DNA of 64,000 nt. It comes from Nitrospirota bacterium (GTDB taxonomy: Bacteria > Nitrospirota > Nitrospiria > Nitrospirales > Nitrospiraceae). The first letter of the stretch is position 1. Every line of letters begins with the position of its first letter. Positions 51,302-59,579 of this stretch are shown here, piece after piece. The position numbers were made by a program, and so were the translations under genes. The DNA lies in assembly GCA_040757595.1 (NCBI GenBank), contig JBFLWP010000001.1:269171-333170 (forward strand), in the 5' to 3' direction. The notes under the pieces were generated by a model. The model was not told the DNA's origin, did not search any database, and was given only the letters and a program-made list of their open reading frames with translations.

Positions 51302-52849
51302 TTATTTCGGATTCACCGCCACGAACAGGTTGTTGCCCTGCCGGCTGAGCAGGAGGACCGCCATCTCTTCCTTTTTGATCTTGGCCGCGGCCTTCTGATA
51401 GTCCTCCAGGCTCTTGATCACCTCGTGGTTGATCTCCTGGATCACGTCGCCCCGCTGGAGGCCGGCCGCTTCCGCCGGGGTCCCCGGCTCCACCTGGCTG
51501 ATCACCACGCCCGAGACCTTGCCCGGCACGTTCAACTGGCTTTGCGTCTCCGGCGTCAGCGGCTGGACGCGCAAGGCCGCCAACACGTTGTCCGGGGGCT
51601 TCACCTGCGGCTCCGAGGGAGCCGGCGCCGCCGGCTCGCGGCGCGCGAGCATCTCGTCGGAGGGCCGCTCGGCGATCTTGACCGTGACGATCTGTTCCTG
51701 GCCGCTGCGCAGCACCTTCACCTTCGCGTCGCGGCCGACCGTCGTGCGCGCGACCATGTTCCGGAGCTGGCTGACGTTCTGGACCTCGCGGTCGTTGAAC
51801 CCGATGATCACGTCGCCCCGCTTGAGGCCGGCGGTGAACGACGGGCCGTTCTCGTTCACGTCGCTGACGAGCACGCCCTTGCGCTGCTCGGGAATCTTGA
51901 AGGACTTGGCCAGCGCGGGCGTGATCTCCTGGATCGCGATCCCCATCCACCCGCGGACGACCTTGCCGGACTTGATCAGGCTGTCGGCGATGTCCAGCGC
52001 GATGCTGCTGGGAATCGCGAAGCCGATGCCCTCGGAGCCGCCCGTCCGGGAGAAGATCGCGGTGTTGATCCCGAGCAGCTCGCCGTTCATGTTGACGAGC
52101 GCGCCGCCGGAGTTGCCCGGGTTGATCGCCGCGTCCGTCTGGATGAAGTCCTCGTAATCCGTGATCCCCACGTTGCCGCGGCCCAGCGCGCTGATGATGC
52201 CCAGGGTCACGGTCGAGCTCAGGCCGAACGGGCTTCCGACCGCCAGCACCAGGTCGCCGACCTGCACCTTCTCGTAGTCGGCCCACTTGAGCGACGGCAG
52301 GTTCTGCGCCTCGATCTTGACGACCGCGAGATCGGTCTTCGGGTCCGTGCCCACGACCTTGGCGGGGAACTCGCGCTTATCGCTCAGCGTCACCGTGATC
52401 TGGCTCGCGTTTTCGACGACGTGGTTGTTGGTGACGATGTAGCCCTGCGCGTCGATGATGACGCCGGAGCCGGCGCTCTGCTCAGGGCGGCCGGGCGGGC
52501 CGGGCATCGGCGGCGGAATGGGCGGCTCCATGCCGGGCGGCTCCTCACCCGGAGGTCCGCCGCCGGGCGGCTCCCCGAACGGCCCCGGCGGCAGCGGCCG
52601 GCGCCGCGGCCCGCCTTCCCGTCGCCCTTCCCCGCCGGTCACCGCGATGTTCACGACCGCAGGCGTGACCTTCTTGACGATCTCCGAAAAGCCCTGGGCC
52701 AGCGACGGGGGCACTGCGGCGTCCCCGACCGACGGCAGCAGGCCGCAGGACGCAGCCACCAGCCCCACCCCCAGGACGCCCGCCAGCCAGACCGACAGCC
52801 AGCCGTTCCGACCCCATCGCCCTTCGTCACCTCGCTCGCGCGTCAGCAT
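51302..52849 (-). CDS. HtrA/DegP-type periplasmic serine protease
   Basis: This 515-residue protein has a signal peptide (about 17-40, ending near LVAASC), a trypsin-like domain with His in VTNNHVVENA, Asp in DPKTDLAVVKIE and Ser in NPGNSGGALVN, and two PDZ domains (about 300-390 and 415-510). It degrades or refolds damaged envelope proteins. The segment before the protease strand (about 82-115) is nearly all Pro, Gly, Glu and Arg (PPGPFGEPPGGGPPGEEPPG), a long disordered LA-loop region unlike E. coli DegP. Confidence 0.94.
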   Translation of the reverse strand: MLTRERGDEGRWGRNGWLSVWLAGVLGVGLVAASCGLLPSVGDAAVPPSLAQGFSEIVKKVTPAVVNIAVTGGEGRREGGPRRRPLPPGPFGEPPGGGPPGEEPPGMEPPIPPPMPGPPGRPEQSAGSGVIIDAQGYIVTNNHVVENASQITVTLSDKREFPAKVVGTDPKTDLAVVKIEAQNLPSLKWADYEKVQVGDLVLAVGSPFGLSSTVTLGIISALGRGNVGITDYEDFIQTDAAINPGNSGGALVNMNGELLGINTAIFSRTGGSEGIGFAIPSSIALDIADSLIKSGKVVRGWMGIAIQEITPALAKSFKIPEQRKGVLVSDVNENGPSFTAGLKRGDVIIGFNDREVQNVSQLRNMVARTTVGRDAKVKVLRSGQEQIVTVKIAERPSDEMLARREPAAPAPSEPQVKPPDNVLAALRVQPLTPETQSQLNVPGKVSGVVISQVEPGTPAEAAGLQRGDVIQEINHEVIKSLEDYQKAAAKIKKEEMAVLLLSRQGNNLFVAVNPK

Positions 52850-52949
52850 AATCAGGCCCTCAATAATTCAAGTCTTTTCCCCGTCCCGTCCGCCGGTTCC
52901 ATCCCGGCCGTGGGGCCATTCTACACCAACCCGCGAGCCGCCTTCAAAG

Positions 52950-52993
52950 ACAAAAACTCCCTGTCGGCGCGGCAATCGCGGGGCCGACAGGGA
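52950..52993 (-). terminator. Rho-independent terminator
   Basis: On the minus strand TCCCTGTCGGC and GCCGACAGGGA form a perfect 11-bp stem (52958-52968 with 52983-52993) followed by GTTTTTG. It lies 40 bp beyond the stop of the lipoprotein gene at 53033 and should end its transcript. Confidence 0.7.
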
Positions 52994-53032
52994 ATCGAAC
53001 GGACGCGGCTCAGTAAAGGGATGGGCGGCTCC

Positions 53033-53815
53033 TCAGCTCCGCAGAGCCGCCATCTCTGCGTCGCGCTTGACGAGCCAGGCCTGTTGGAGGTTCAGCACCA
53101 GGCGCTTGACCGCCTCGTGCATCGCGATGATCCGGAGCGTATGGGGAGCGCCTTCGTAGGTCGGCGGCCACCAGCGCCAGTTGGGCTCCAGAGGCCGTTT
53201 CCAGATGACCGGATACCAGAGGTTGACGTCCGGCACGGTGGGCCGATCCAGCGTGGCCCAGCCCCGCCCCTCCGCATGCAGCAGGGAGCGGCCGGCCTTC
53301 ACGTCCACCAGCGCGACCTCGACCAGCGACCAGTTGTCGCGCCGCAGACCCGGCACGACTTGGCTTGTCCACATCACGGCGACGTAGATCGGATACTCCA
53401 CCTCGGTGCTGGAGACCACGGCGACGACCAGATAGTCCAGCCCGTGCTTCTTCCCCAACGCCGAGAACTGGGCGGCCTCTCCGTCCGGCCTGAGGCCCTC
53501 CGCCGGCACGATCCTGTCGATGCGGATCGCCGTGACCTTCGAGACCTCCGCCTGCAGTTGCTCCGCCATCTGGTTCAGCGCCTCGTCGGGTAGGCGGGGG
53601 GCCGCATCGGGCGCAGTCGTGTCCGCGATCAGCACCAGGCCCGCGTGGATCGGCCGTTGCTCGGGCAGCGCCGACTCGGGCAGGGACTCGGCCAGCGCCT
53701 GCTGGCCCATGTAGGCTTCCATCCGGCTGGGGGGAACCGTGGACGCGCATGCGGCCAGGAGCGCCGTTCCCGCCAGCAGGCTGACGGACCGTGCGAGGGA
53801 ACCGATCGGAGACAT
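53033..53815 (-). CDS. Outer-membrane or periplasmic lipoprotein, unknown function
   Basis: This 260-residue protein from ATG 53815 (GGGAGGTACGTC upstream) has signal MSPIGSLARSVSLLAGTALLAAC with a lipobox LLAAC and lipidated Cys at about 23. The mature part is an alpha/beta domain (AGLVLIADTT, VTAIRIDRIVPAEG, LDYLVVAVVSSTEVEYPIYVAVMW, LVEVALVDVKAGRSL) reminiscent of proteins that test total signal in the periplasm. No family is named. Confidence 0.72.
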   Translation of the reverse strand: MSPIGSLARSVSLLAGTALLAACASTVPPSRMEAYMGQQALAESLPESALPEQRPIHAGLVLIADTTAPDAAPRLPDEALNQMAEQLQAEVSKVTAIRIDRIVPAEGLRPDGEAAQFSALGKKHGLDYLVVAVVSSTEVEYPIYVAVMWTSQVVPGLRRDNWSLVEVALVDVKAGRSLLHAEGRGWATLDRPTVPDVNLWYPVIWKRPLEPNWRWWPPTYEGAPHTLRIIAMHEAVKRLVLNLQQAWLVKRDAEMAALRS

Positions 53816-53985
53816 GACGTACCTCCCGCTCTGGAGAGAACTTTTGCTCATTATCCCTTGCTTATCTCGTTGACGCAAGGGCGCCGGAGGCTTCGCGCCC
53901 GGATCCGGCTTGCAATCCTCTCCCCGGCGGGGTAGGCTGGCGCCCACTTGTCGCCACCCGCTCTCAGCGGAGGCCCGGAGCCTGC

Positions 53986-54741
53986 GTGACCACCTCTGGC
54001 CCGATCACCCTCTCCGTCGTCATCCCGGCCTACAACGAGTCAGCCCGTATCGCCCCGTATCTCGCCGGCATCACGGCCTATTTCTCACGCCGGCACGTCC
54101 CTTACGAAGTCCTCGTCGTGGACGACGGGAGCACGGACGGGACCGCCTCACTGGTCGAGAAATTCGGGACCGACGAGCCGGCCGTGCGGGTCATCCGCCT
54201 CGCCCGGAACAGCGGCAAGGGGTGCGCCGTCCGGACCGGCATGCTCCAAGCCCGAGGGGCGCTGCGCCTGATGGCCGACGCGGACGGAGCCACGCCGATT
54301 CAGGAATGGGAACGGCTGGAGGCCGCCATCCGCGACGGGGCGGACCTGGCCATCGGCTCGCGCCCCCTGGCCTATCGCGACCCCCGCTACACGGTCCTGG
54401 TCCGCCGGCACCGCTCCCTGCTTGGGAACCTGTTCAACCGGGTCGTGCAGCGGCTGGGCGTTCCCGGCATCGCCGACACGCAATGCGGGTTCAAGCTGTT
54501 CCGGGCGGCCGTGGCCCAGGCTCTCTTCTCCGTGGCCCGGATCGACGGCTACGGGTTCGACCTGGAGCTGCTCTACGTCGCCCAACGGCGGGGATACAGG
54601 ATCGCGGAGGTGCCGATCAACTGGGCCGACCAGCCCGGCTCCAAGGTCCGGGTCCTGCGCGACGGGCTGCGGATGTTCCGCGAACTGCTGGCGGTGCGGC
54701 GGAACTACGCACGAGGTCTGTACAACCACCCCCGGGCCTAG
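53986..54741 (+). CDS. Family 2 glycosyltransferase, dolichyl-phosphate glucose synthase-like
   Basis: This 251-residue protein from GTG 53986 has a GT-A fold: LSVVIPAYNESARIAPYL, VLVVDDGSTDGT, LARNSGKGCAVRTGML, LMADADGATPI (metal-binding DxD-like), and DTQCGFKLF, the motif typical of ALG5/polyprenyl-phosphate sugar transferases. It probably transfers a hexose from a nucleotide sugar to polyprenyl phosphate at the membrane. There is no membrane helix in the C-terminus. Confidence 0.92.
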   Translation: MTTSGPITLSVVIPAYNESARIAPYLAGITAYFSRRHVPYEVLVVDDGSTDGTASLVEKFGTDEPAVRVIRLARNSGKGCAVRTGMLQARGALRLMADADGATPIQEWERLEAAIRDGADLAIGSRPLAYRDPRYTVLVRRHRSLLGNLFNRVVQRLGVPGIADTQCGFKLFRAAVAQALFSVARIDGYGFDLELLYVAQRRGYRIAEVPINWADQPGSKVRVLRDGLRMFRELLAVRRNYARGLYNHPRA

Positions 54742-54778
54742 CTACCTAATCTCTAACCGCGTTGGATGCACGCTGCAT

Positions 54779-54807
54779 TTGACCGAATCTAGGTTTTCAG
54801 ATAGGCT
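54779..54807 (+). promoter_or_regulatory. Putative promoter of the DUF433/DUF5615 pair
   Basis: TTGACC (54779-54784), a 17-bp spacer and TAGGCT (54802-54807) resemble sigma-70 boxes 28 bp before the antitoxin start. The -10 is weak. Confidence 0.35.
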
Positions 54808-54834
54808 AGGTTGCCACAAGGATGTCTGATCGCC

Positions 54835-55107
54835 ATGCCGAAGGTGCTACATCCTCATATCACCAGTGATCCGGCTGTCTGTGGCGGCAGCCCGTGCATT
54901 ACAGGGACTCGGTTCACCGTCCGGGCCGTGGTGATCTATATCCTGCAGCACGGGAATACCCCCGAAGAACTTCGTGTGACCTTTCCCCATCTCAGCCTTG
55001 CGGCGATTCACGATGCACTCTCCTACTACTATGACCACCGGGACGAGATCGATCGGGAAATCGCCGAACACGAATCCCTCGATCCAACGATCGACGTCAA
55101 GCCCTGA
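54835..55107 (+). CDS. DUF433 antitoxin-like protein
   Basis: This 90-residue protein from ATG 54835 matches DUF433: HPHITSDPAVCGGSPCITGTRFTVRAVV, then GNTPEELRVTFPHLSLAAIHDALSYYYDHRDEID. These small winged-helix-like proteins are antitoxins for DUF5615 PIN-like toxins, one of which follows. An alternative upstream ATG at 54811 would add eight residues. Confidence 0.88.
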   Translation: MPKVLHPHITSDPAVCGGSPCITGTRFTVRAVVIYILQHGNTPEELRVTFPHLSLAAIHDALSYYYDHRDEIDREIAEHESLDPTIDVKP

Positions 55108-55135
55108 AGACAGCCCCCGCTCATACACGCATCCG

Positions 55136-55477
55136 GTGAAGCTCTACCTCGACGAATCTGTCTCGACTGTGCTGGCCTCGTTCCTCTCACAACAAGGAGT
55201 GGACTGTCAGACGGCGCAGCAGGCTGGTCGCCTCGGCGCCTCTGATGAAGACCAGCTTCGTCACGCGACCCGGACTGGCCGTGCAATCTTGACCCATGAC
55301 ACGCGGGATTTCCTACGACTCGCCCGGGAGTGGGGCCAAGCCGGCCGTTCCCACAGCGGCATTATCTTGTCCCATCAGGTTCCGTACCGGGTCCTCGTGA
55401 AGCGGCTCCATTCCTTTTTGTCAACCTACCAAGGCGCCGATCTCACCGATCAAGTCCTGTGGCTCCCACCGCCGTAA
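55136..55477 (+). CDS. DUF5615 PIN-like toxin
   Basis: This 113-residue protein from GTG 55136 has the PIN-like core: KLYLDESVSTVLASFLSQQGVDC, then ASDEDQLRHATRTGRAILTHDTRDFLRLA with acidic residues (D5/E6, D31, D49/D52) placed as in Mg-dependent RNases, and SGIILSHQ. It is the partner of the DUF433 protein 28 bp upstream. Longer in-frame starts at 54998 would overlap the antitoxin gene and are rejected. Confidence 0.87.
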   Translation: MKLYLDESVSTVLASFLSQQGVDCQTAQQAGRLGASDEDQLRHATRTGRAILTHDTRDFLRLAREWGQAGRSHSGIILSHQVPYRVLVKRLHSFLSTYQGADLTDQVLWLPPP

Positions 55478-56115
55478 GAGCCACAGCGAACCTGATTCCC
55501 TAGCCTTTTCGGGTGGATCAGCTATTGCCCCCTATTTCTCAGAGTCCGCACAGGCGGACCCAGGTCAAGCAGATAAACCACGTCATGCGCAGGATTCCGC
55601 CGCGCATCGGCAGCAGCCGCGCTTGCCTGTCTTTGGCGTTTTGCTGAACCCTGTTTGAATCGGATGGCCGCTAACTAATGAATATACTGACCGGTATATC
55701 CCGCTCCCGCTAGACTGGGATCGATTGCGCGATTCTCATATGTTTCGACGGCTTGTCAAGGATATCCACAGCGCAGGGCTGGCGTGCTATACAGACCGGC
55801 ATAGTGCCTTTTAAGTCCATTGGTGTAGATCCTCGAGGCACTGACATCTACGGGGACAGGTCCAACGAGCGACCTGTCCCCGTCACCGTTTCTTTAGCCT
55901 CGGATTGACGGCCGGGTGGAACGGATGCGCGCTGAGGGCCGCGACATGGCGTGAAACTGCCTGTCGAGAGCAGGACCCGGTGCCGCACCCCGTTCTGTTA
56001 TTCCGATGAGGGGTGCGGCCAACAGGAGGGCCGCAACCGGCAGCCCAGCGCCAACGCATCATGGCGCCACCGAATGCGCGCGCCGTTCGTCACCCGGCCA
56101 ACCTACCTCCTCGAT
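55478..56115. other. 638-bp intergenic region with two perfect hairpins
   Basis: No coding pattern or tRNA is seen. Two perfect inverted repeats stand out: ACGGGGACAGGTC (55851-55863) with GACCTGTCCCCGT (55872-55884), a 13-bp stem and 8-nt loop; and GCCGCACCCC (55982-55991) with GGGGTGCGGC (56010-56019), a 10-bp stem and 18-nt loop. The first resembles GGGGACAGGTC palindromes widespread near RAYT-type elements. This is the longest gene-free stretch in the window and could be a decayed mobile element. Confidence 0.6.
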
Positions 56116-57660
56116 TCATTTCCGCCGGACAAAGATCGTGACCTTCGGATCTCCGTAGACCTCCCGCCAAGCCGGCTCCTGTGCCAGGGTGTCGTCGAGG
56201 AGGGTATTGCGCCCGACGATGGCCCAGTCCACGCCGTACTTGTCCAGCACCCGCAGTTCCGGCGGGTCCCAGGCCGTGAGCGCGACATAGTCGTAGAAGA
56301 TCCACCGGTCGCCGATCCGCCAGGCCGGCATCCGCCCGTCAATGAAGATCTTCTCCTCCGGCAGCCACCAGAGGAGGAACCCGCCCAGCCCGTAATCGTT
56401 GTAGAGTTTCGTCCCGACCTGCTCCCGATGGCCCTTGATCCATTGCACCGCCTCGATCGGATAGTCGGTCGTCTTGAAATAGGCCTCCGGCTCCAAGCCT
56501 GCCAGCAGCACCCGCTCCAGATGGTCCGGTCCCAAAGAGGCGATGACGAGCGCCGCCGCCACCGTCGCGGCCAGGAGCCACCGCTTCTGCGCGCGAGGTT
56601 CACCGATGCGCGCCGAGACCCGCCTGGCCGCCTCGCCGAGCAACTCGGCCCAGAGCGGCACGCTCAGCAGGAGGAAGAACAGGAGGTTCCGCCAGTGACG
56701 CAGCGAGAGCGCGAGAAAGACGAGCAGGACCGTCCAGCGCAGGGGCTCGATCCGGCGATAGAGCCCCGCGACCGCCAGCCCCAGCGCGATCAAATACCCC
56801 ACGTACGTCGCCCCGGCCCGGTTGCCCAACGAGACCGGCTGCCACTCGTGCAGGGTCTGGATCATCAGCTTGTCCGTCAAGGAGCTGAAGATCTCCCCGT
56901 GCAGCCGCCAGCCGTAGGGGTTGACCAACGTCGCAGCTGAGGCCGCCACGAGCACGAGCGCAAGATGTGCGATCTGGGGCCAGGTCAAGGCCGGCTCGTC
57001 CAAACGGGAGGCCAGCGCAGGCCAGCGGACGAGCAGGAGCTGCACGATCACCGCCGCGACGACGAACAGACCCAGGACGAACAGACCGGCGGTGAACCCC
57101 CCGTGCAGATTCGCCCACAGGAGGAACAGCGGCGGAAGGCCCCAGAGGGACGAAACCCGCCCGGCGCGATACAAGTCGAAGCACCGCAACGTCACCGCCA
57201 GCCCGAGCAGGGTCACCAACTGGGTCCTGGTGCCGAGGAACGGGAGAGCGACCCAGAGGGCCCCGGACACGGCCAGCAGCCGGCTCGTGCTTCCAGCCCT
57301 CGCCTGCCCGGCGCTCACCAGGAACGCGGCGGCGGTCACCGAGGCAAAGAAGAGGATGACGCCCAGGGACCCGGCCTGCCCCAGCCCCCCGTACAACCAC
57401 CCGATCAGGGCGTCCGTCCCCCAGGCATGGTTCACCCAGGGCCAGTCCGGCATGGTGTGGGAGTAGGGATCGGTGGCCGGCACCCTCAGCCCCTGCTCCA
57501 GCAGATCGAGGCCGTTCCGCAGGTGCCAGCCGAAGTCCGGCTCCACGGGCGGCTGCAAGGCGAGATTCAGGACGAAGACCAGGAGAAAGATATCGAGGGT
57601 TAGGGGCGATGAGTGATGAGTGACGGGTGATGGGTGATGGGTATTGTCTTCGGATCTCAC
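56116..57660 (-). CDS. Polytopic membrane protein, possible GT-C type glycosyltransferase
   Basis: This 514-residue protein has about ten to twelve membrane helices and an extracytoplasmic motif DFGWHLRNGLDLLEQG followed by DPYSHTMPDWPWVNHAWG near the N-terminus, as in a family of bacterial membrane proteins thought to be lipid-linked sugar transferases. A C-terminal soluble part follows (WIKGHREQVGTKLYNDYGLGGFLLW, DGRMPAWRIG, PELRVLDKYGVDWAIVG). The GTG at 57660 places HHPSPVTHHSSP, encoded by an intergenic repeat arm, at the N-terminus; the true start may differ. It is next to a carbamoyltransferase, so surface-glycan work is plausible. Confidence 0.75.
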   Translation of the reverse strand: MRSEDNTHHPSPVTHHSSPLTLDIFLLVFVLNLALQPPVEPDFGWHLRNGLDLLEQGLRVPATDPYSHTMPDWPWVNHAWGTDALIGWLYGGLGQAGSLGVILFFASVTAAAFLVSAGQARAGSTSRLLAVSGALWVALPFLGTRTQLVTLLGLAVTLRCFDLYRAGRVSSLWGLPPLFLLWANLHGGFTAGLFVLGLFVVAAVIVQLLLVRWPALASRLDEPALTWPQIAHLALVLVAASAATLVNPYGWRLHGEIFSSLTDKLMIQTLHEWQPVSLGNRAGATYVGYLIALGLAVAGLYRRIEPLRWTVLLVFLALSLRHWRNLLFFLLLSVPLWAELLGEAARRVSARIGEPRAQKRWLLAATVAAALVIASLGPDHLERVLLAGLEPEAYFKTTDYPIEAVQWIKGHREQVGTKLYNDYGLGGFLLWWLPEEKIFIDGRMPAWRIGDRWIFYDYVALTAWDPPELRVLDKYGVDWAIVGRNTLLDDTLAQEPAWREVYGDPKVTIFVRRK

Positions 57661-57740
57661 AGACGGTTGTTCCCGCTCAAACCTTATTCACCCGCTGCCC
57701 TTCCACACCTACTCACTCGTCACGCGTCACCGATCACGCG
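57603..57740. repeat. Inverted repeat of degenerate GATGAGTGATGAGTGACGG units
   Basis: The left arm GCGATGAGTGATGAGTGACG (running on to GGTGATGGGTGATGGG) pairs with the right arm CTACTCACTCGTCACGCGTC (running on to ACCGATCACGCG). The left arm encodes the N-terminus of the membrane protein, and the right arm covers the end of the carbamoyltransferase gene. Confidence 0.7.
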
Positions 57741-59447
57741 CCCTCCTGGGCGCCTGACCAGCAGGTTGCCCAGCACGAGCCAATCCACGTCCGTTCGGAG
57801 GAAACAGCGGACGGCTTCCTCCGGCGTGCAGACGATCGGCTCGTTGACGTTGAAGGAGGTGTTCAGGAGCACGGGGACGCCGGTCAGCCGGTCGAAGGCC
57901 TCGAGCAACTTCCGGTACTTGGGGTTCGCCGTCCGATCCACGGTTTGGACGCGGGACGTTCCGTCCGCGTGGACCACGGCGGGGATGATGCCCTTGGCCG
58001 AGGGGCGCACCGGACAGGTGAACAGCATGAAGGGGGACGGCTCCGGGAGGTCGAAATACTCCGTCGCCCGTTCCTCCAGCACGGAGGGGGCGAAGGGCCG
58101 GAAGGGCTCCCGCAGCTTCACCTTGCTGTTGATGAGCTCCCGCATGTCCTCCCGCCGCGGATCGGCCAGCAGGCTCCGGTTGCCGAGGGCCCTGGGACCC
58201 CATTCCATACGATCCTGGAACCAGAAGACCAGGCGCCCCCGGGCCAACTCCGTCGCGACCCGGACGCACAAATCCTCGTCCGGCAGCGTCTCCCAGGTCA
58301 GCCCGGCCTGGGCGAGGGTCCGCCGGTACTCGGCTTCGCCGAACCGGGGCCCGAGGTAGGTCTGGGTCATGACCTCGCGCCGGGCGAGGGTTCCGCGCCG
58401 GGCGGACAGCCAGAGCGCCGCGCCGAGCGCCGCGCCCGCATCCCCGGCCGCCGGCGGAACATAGATTTCGCGGAATTCCGACTCCCGGCGCAGCCGGCTG
58501 TTCGCCACGCAGTTGAAGGCCACCCCTCCGGCCAGACAGAGACGGTCCACCTTCGTCAGGCGGTGCAGGTGGCGCGCCAGGTGGAGCAACGTCTCTTCGA
58601 GCACGAGCTGGGCGCTGGCCGCCAGATCGCGATGCCGCTGGGTGATCTCCTCCCCCGGCTTCCGGTTCGGCCCCAGCAGGCGGACGAGGTCCGGCAGGAA
58701 GACGCCGACCCGGGCCAGGTGGAAATCGAACAGCCGGACGTTCAGGGAAAACCCGCCGTCCGGCTCCAGCCGCAGGATGTGCTCGCGGAGGAGCGGCGCG
58801 AGCGTCGGCTCGCCGTAAGCCGCCAGCCCCATCACGATATATTCGTCCTGATCCGGGACAAAGCCGAGGAAGGCCGTGACGGCCGCGTAGAACTGGCCGA
58901 GCGAGTGGGGCAGGGCGATCCGCGAGAGGACCTTGATGGAGCTCCCCTCCCCCACCCCCAGCATCGCCGTGTGGGCCTCGGAGGCCCCGTCCACGACCAG
59001 GATCGCGGCCCGTTCGAACGGCGAGACGAGAAAGCTGCTGGCGGCGTGGCAAAGGTGATGGTCCAGAAAGACCGGCTGGGCCCGAACGGGCCCGAGGGCG
59101 GCGGCCAGCTTGCGCGAGAGCAGGGCCAATTCGGCCCACTCGCGGCCCAACCGTTCGACTCCCCTCGTCCCCTTCACCCGGAAGAGCGTCGGCGAGCGCA
59201 GCATGGCGGTCAGGGCCAGGGCGGCGCGGCGGCCGATCATCCAATACTTCCAGGGGACCGCGATCGCATCCACCTGGTCCAGCCGGATGCCGGCCTCCTC
59301 TACACAGTATCGGATCGCGTGGAGCGGGAGCGCGGTGACGTGCTTGATGCGGACGAACCGTTCCTCTTCGGCCGCGGCCAGGATGCGCCCGTCCTGAACC
59401 AGGGCCGCTGCCGCATCGCGCATGTTCAGGAGCCCGAGGACGCGCAT
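57720..59447 (-). CDS. NodU/CmcH-family carbamoyltransferase
   Basis: This 575-residue protein transfers a carbamoyl group from carbamoyl phosphate to a sugar or antibiotic hydroxyl. The N-terminal ATPase-like domain has VLGLLNMRDAAAALVQDGRILAAAEEERFVRIKH and VFLDHHLCHAASSFLVSPFERAAILVVDGASE; LCLAGGVAFNCVANSRL follows. The C-terminal YrdC-like domain contains RMEWGPRALGNRSLLADPRR and RPFAPSVLEERATEYF. No antibiotic cluster is visible; with the neighbouring membrane protein it may modify a cell-surface glycan. Confidence 0.93.
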   Translation of the reverse strand: MRVLGLLNMRDAAAALVQDGRILAAAEEERFVRIKHVTALPLHAIRYCVEEAGIRLDQVDAIAVPWKYWMIGRRAALALTAMLRSPTLFRVKGTRGVERLGREWAELALLSRKLAAALGPVRAQPVFLDHHLCHAASSFLVSPFERAAILVVDGASEAHTAMLGVGEGSSIKVLSRIALPHSLGQFYAAVTAFLGFVPDQDEYIVMGLAAYGEPTLAPLLREHILRLEPDGGFSLNVRLFDFHLARVGVFLPDLVRLLGPNRKPGEEITQRHRDLAASAQLVLEETLLHLARHLHRLTKVDRLCLAGGVAFNCVANSRLRRESEFREIYVPPAAGDAGAALGAALWLSARRGTLARREVMTQTYLGPRFGEAEYRRTLAQAGLTWETLPDEDLCVRVATELARGRLVFWFQDRMEWGPRALGNRSLLADPRREDMRELINSKVKLREPFRPFAPSVLEERATEYFDLPEPSPFMLFTCPVRPSAKGIIPAVVHADGTSRVQTVDRTANPKYRKLLEAFDRLTGVPVLLNTSFNVNEPIVCTPEEAVRCFLRTDVDWLVLGNLLVRRPGGRVIGDA

Positions 59448-59579
59448 GGCCGCCTAGGATAAACGAGCGGCCCGACTGGGGCAAGCTTCGCGCCGGTTGC
59501 AATTGCCACCCGATTCCGGTACGGTGGCTGGCGTGCGGCACGCGTTCCACCCCTCTCAACGTTGCACCGTCGCCGAATC

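Noticed and set aside
57627-59462. 611-residue plus-strand open frame
   Set aside because: It is antisense to the carbamoyltransferase gene; no recognisable motif.
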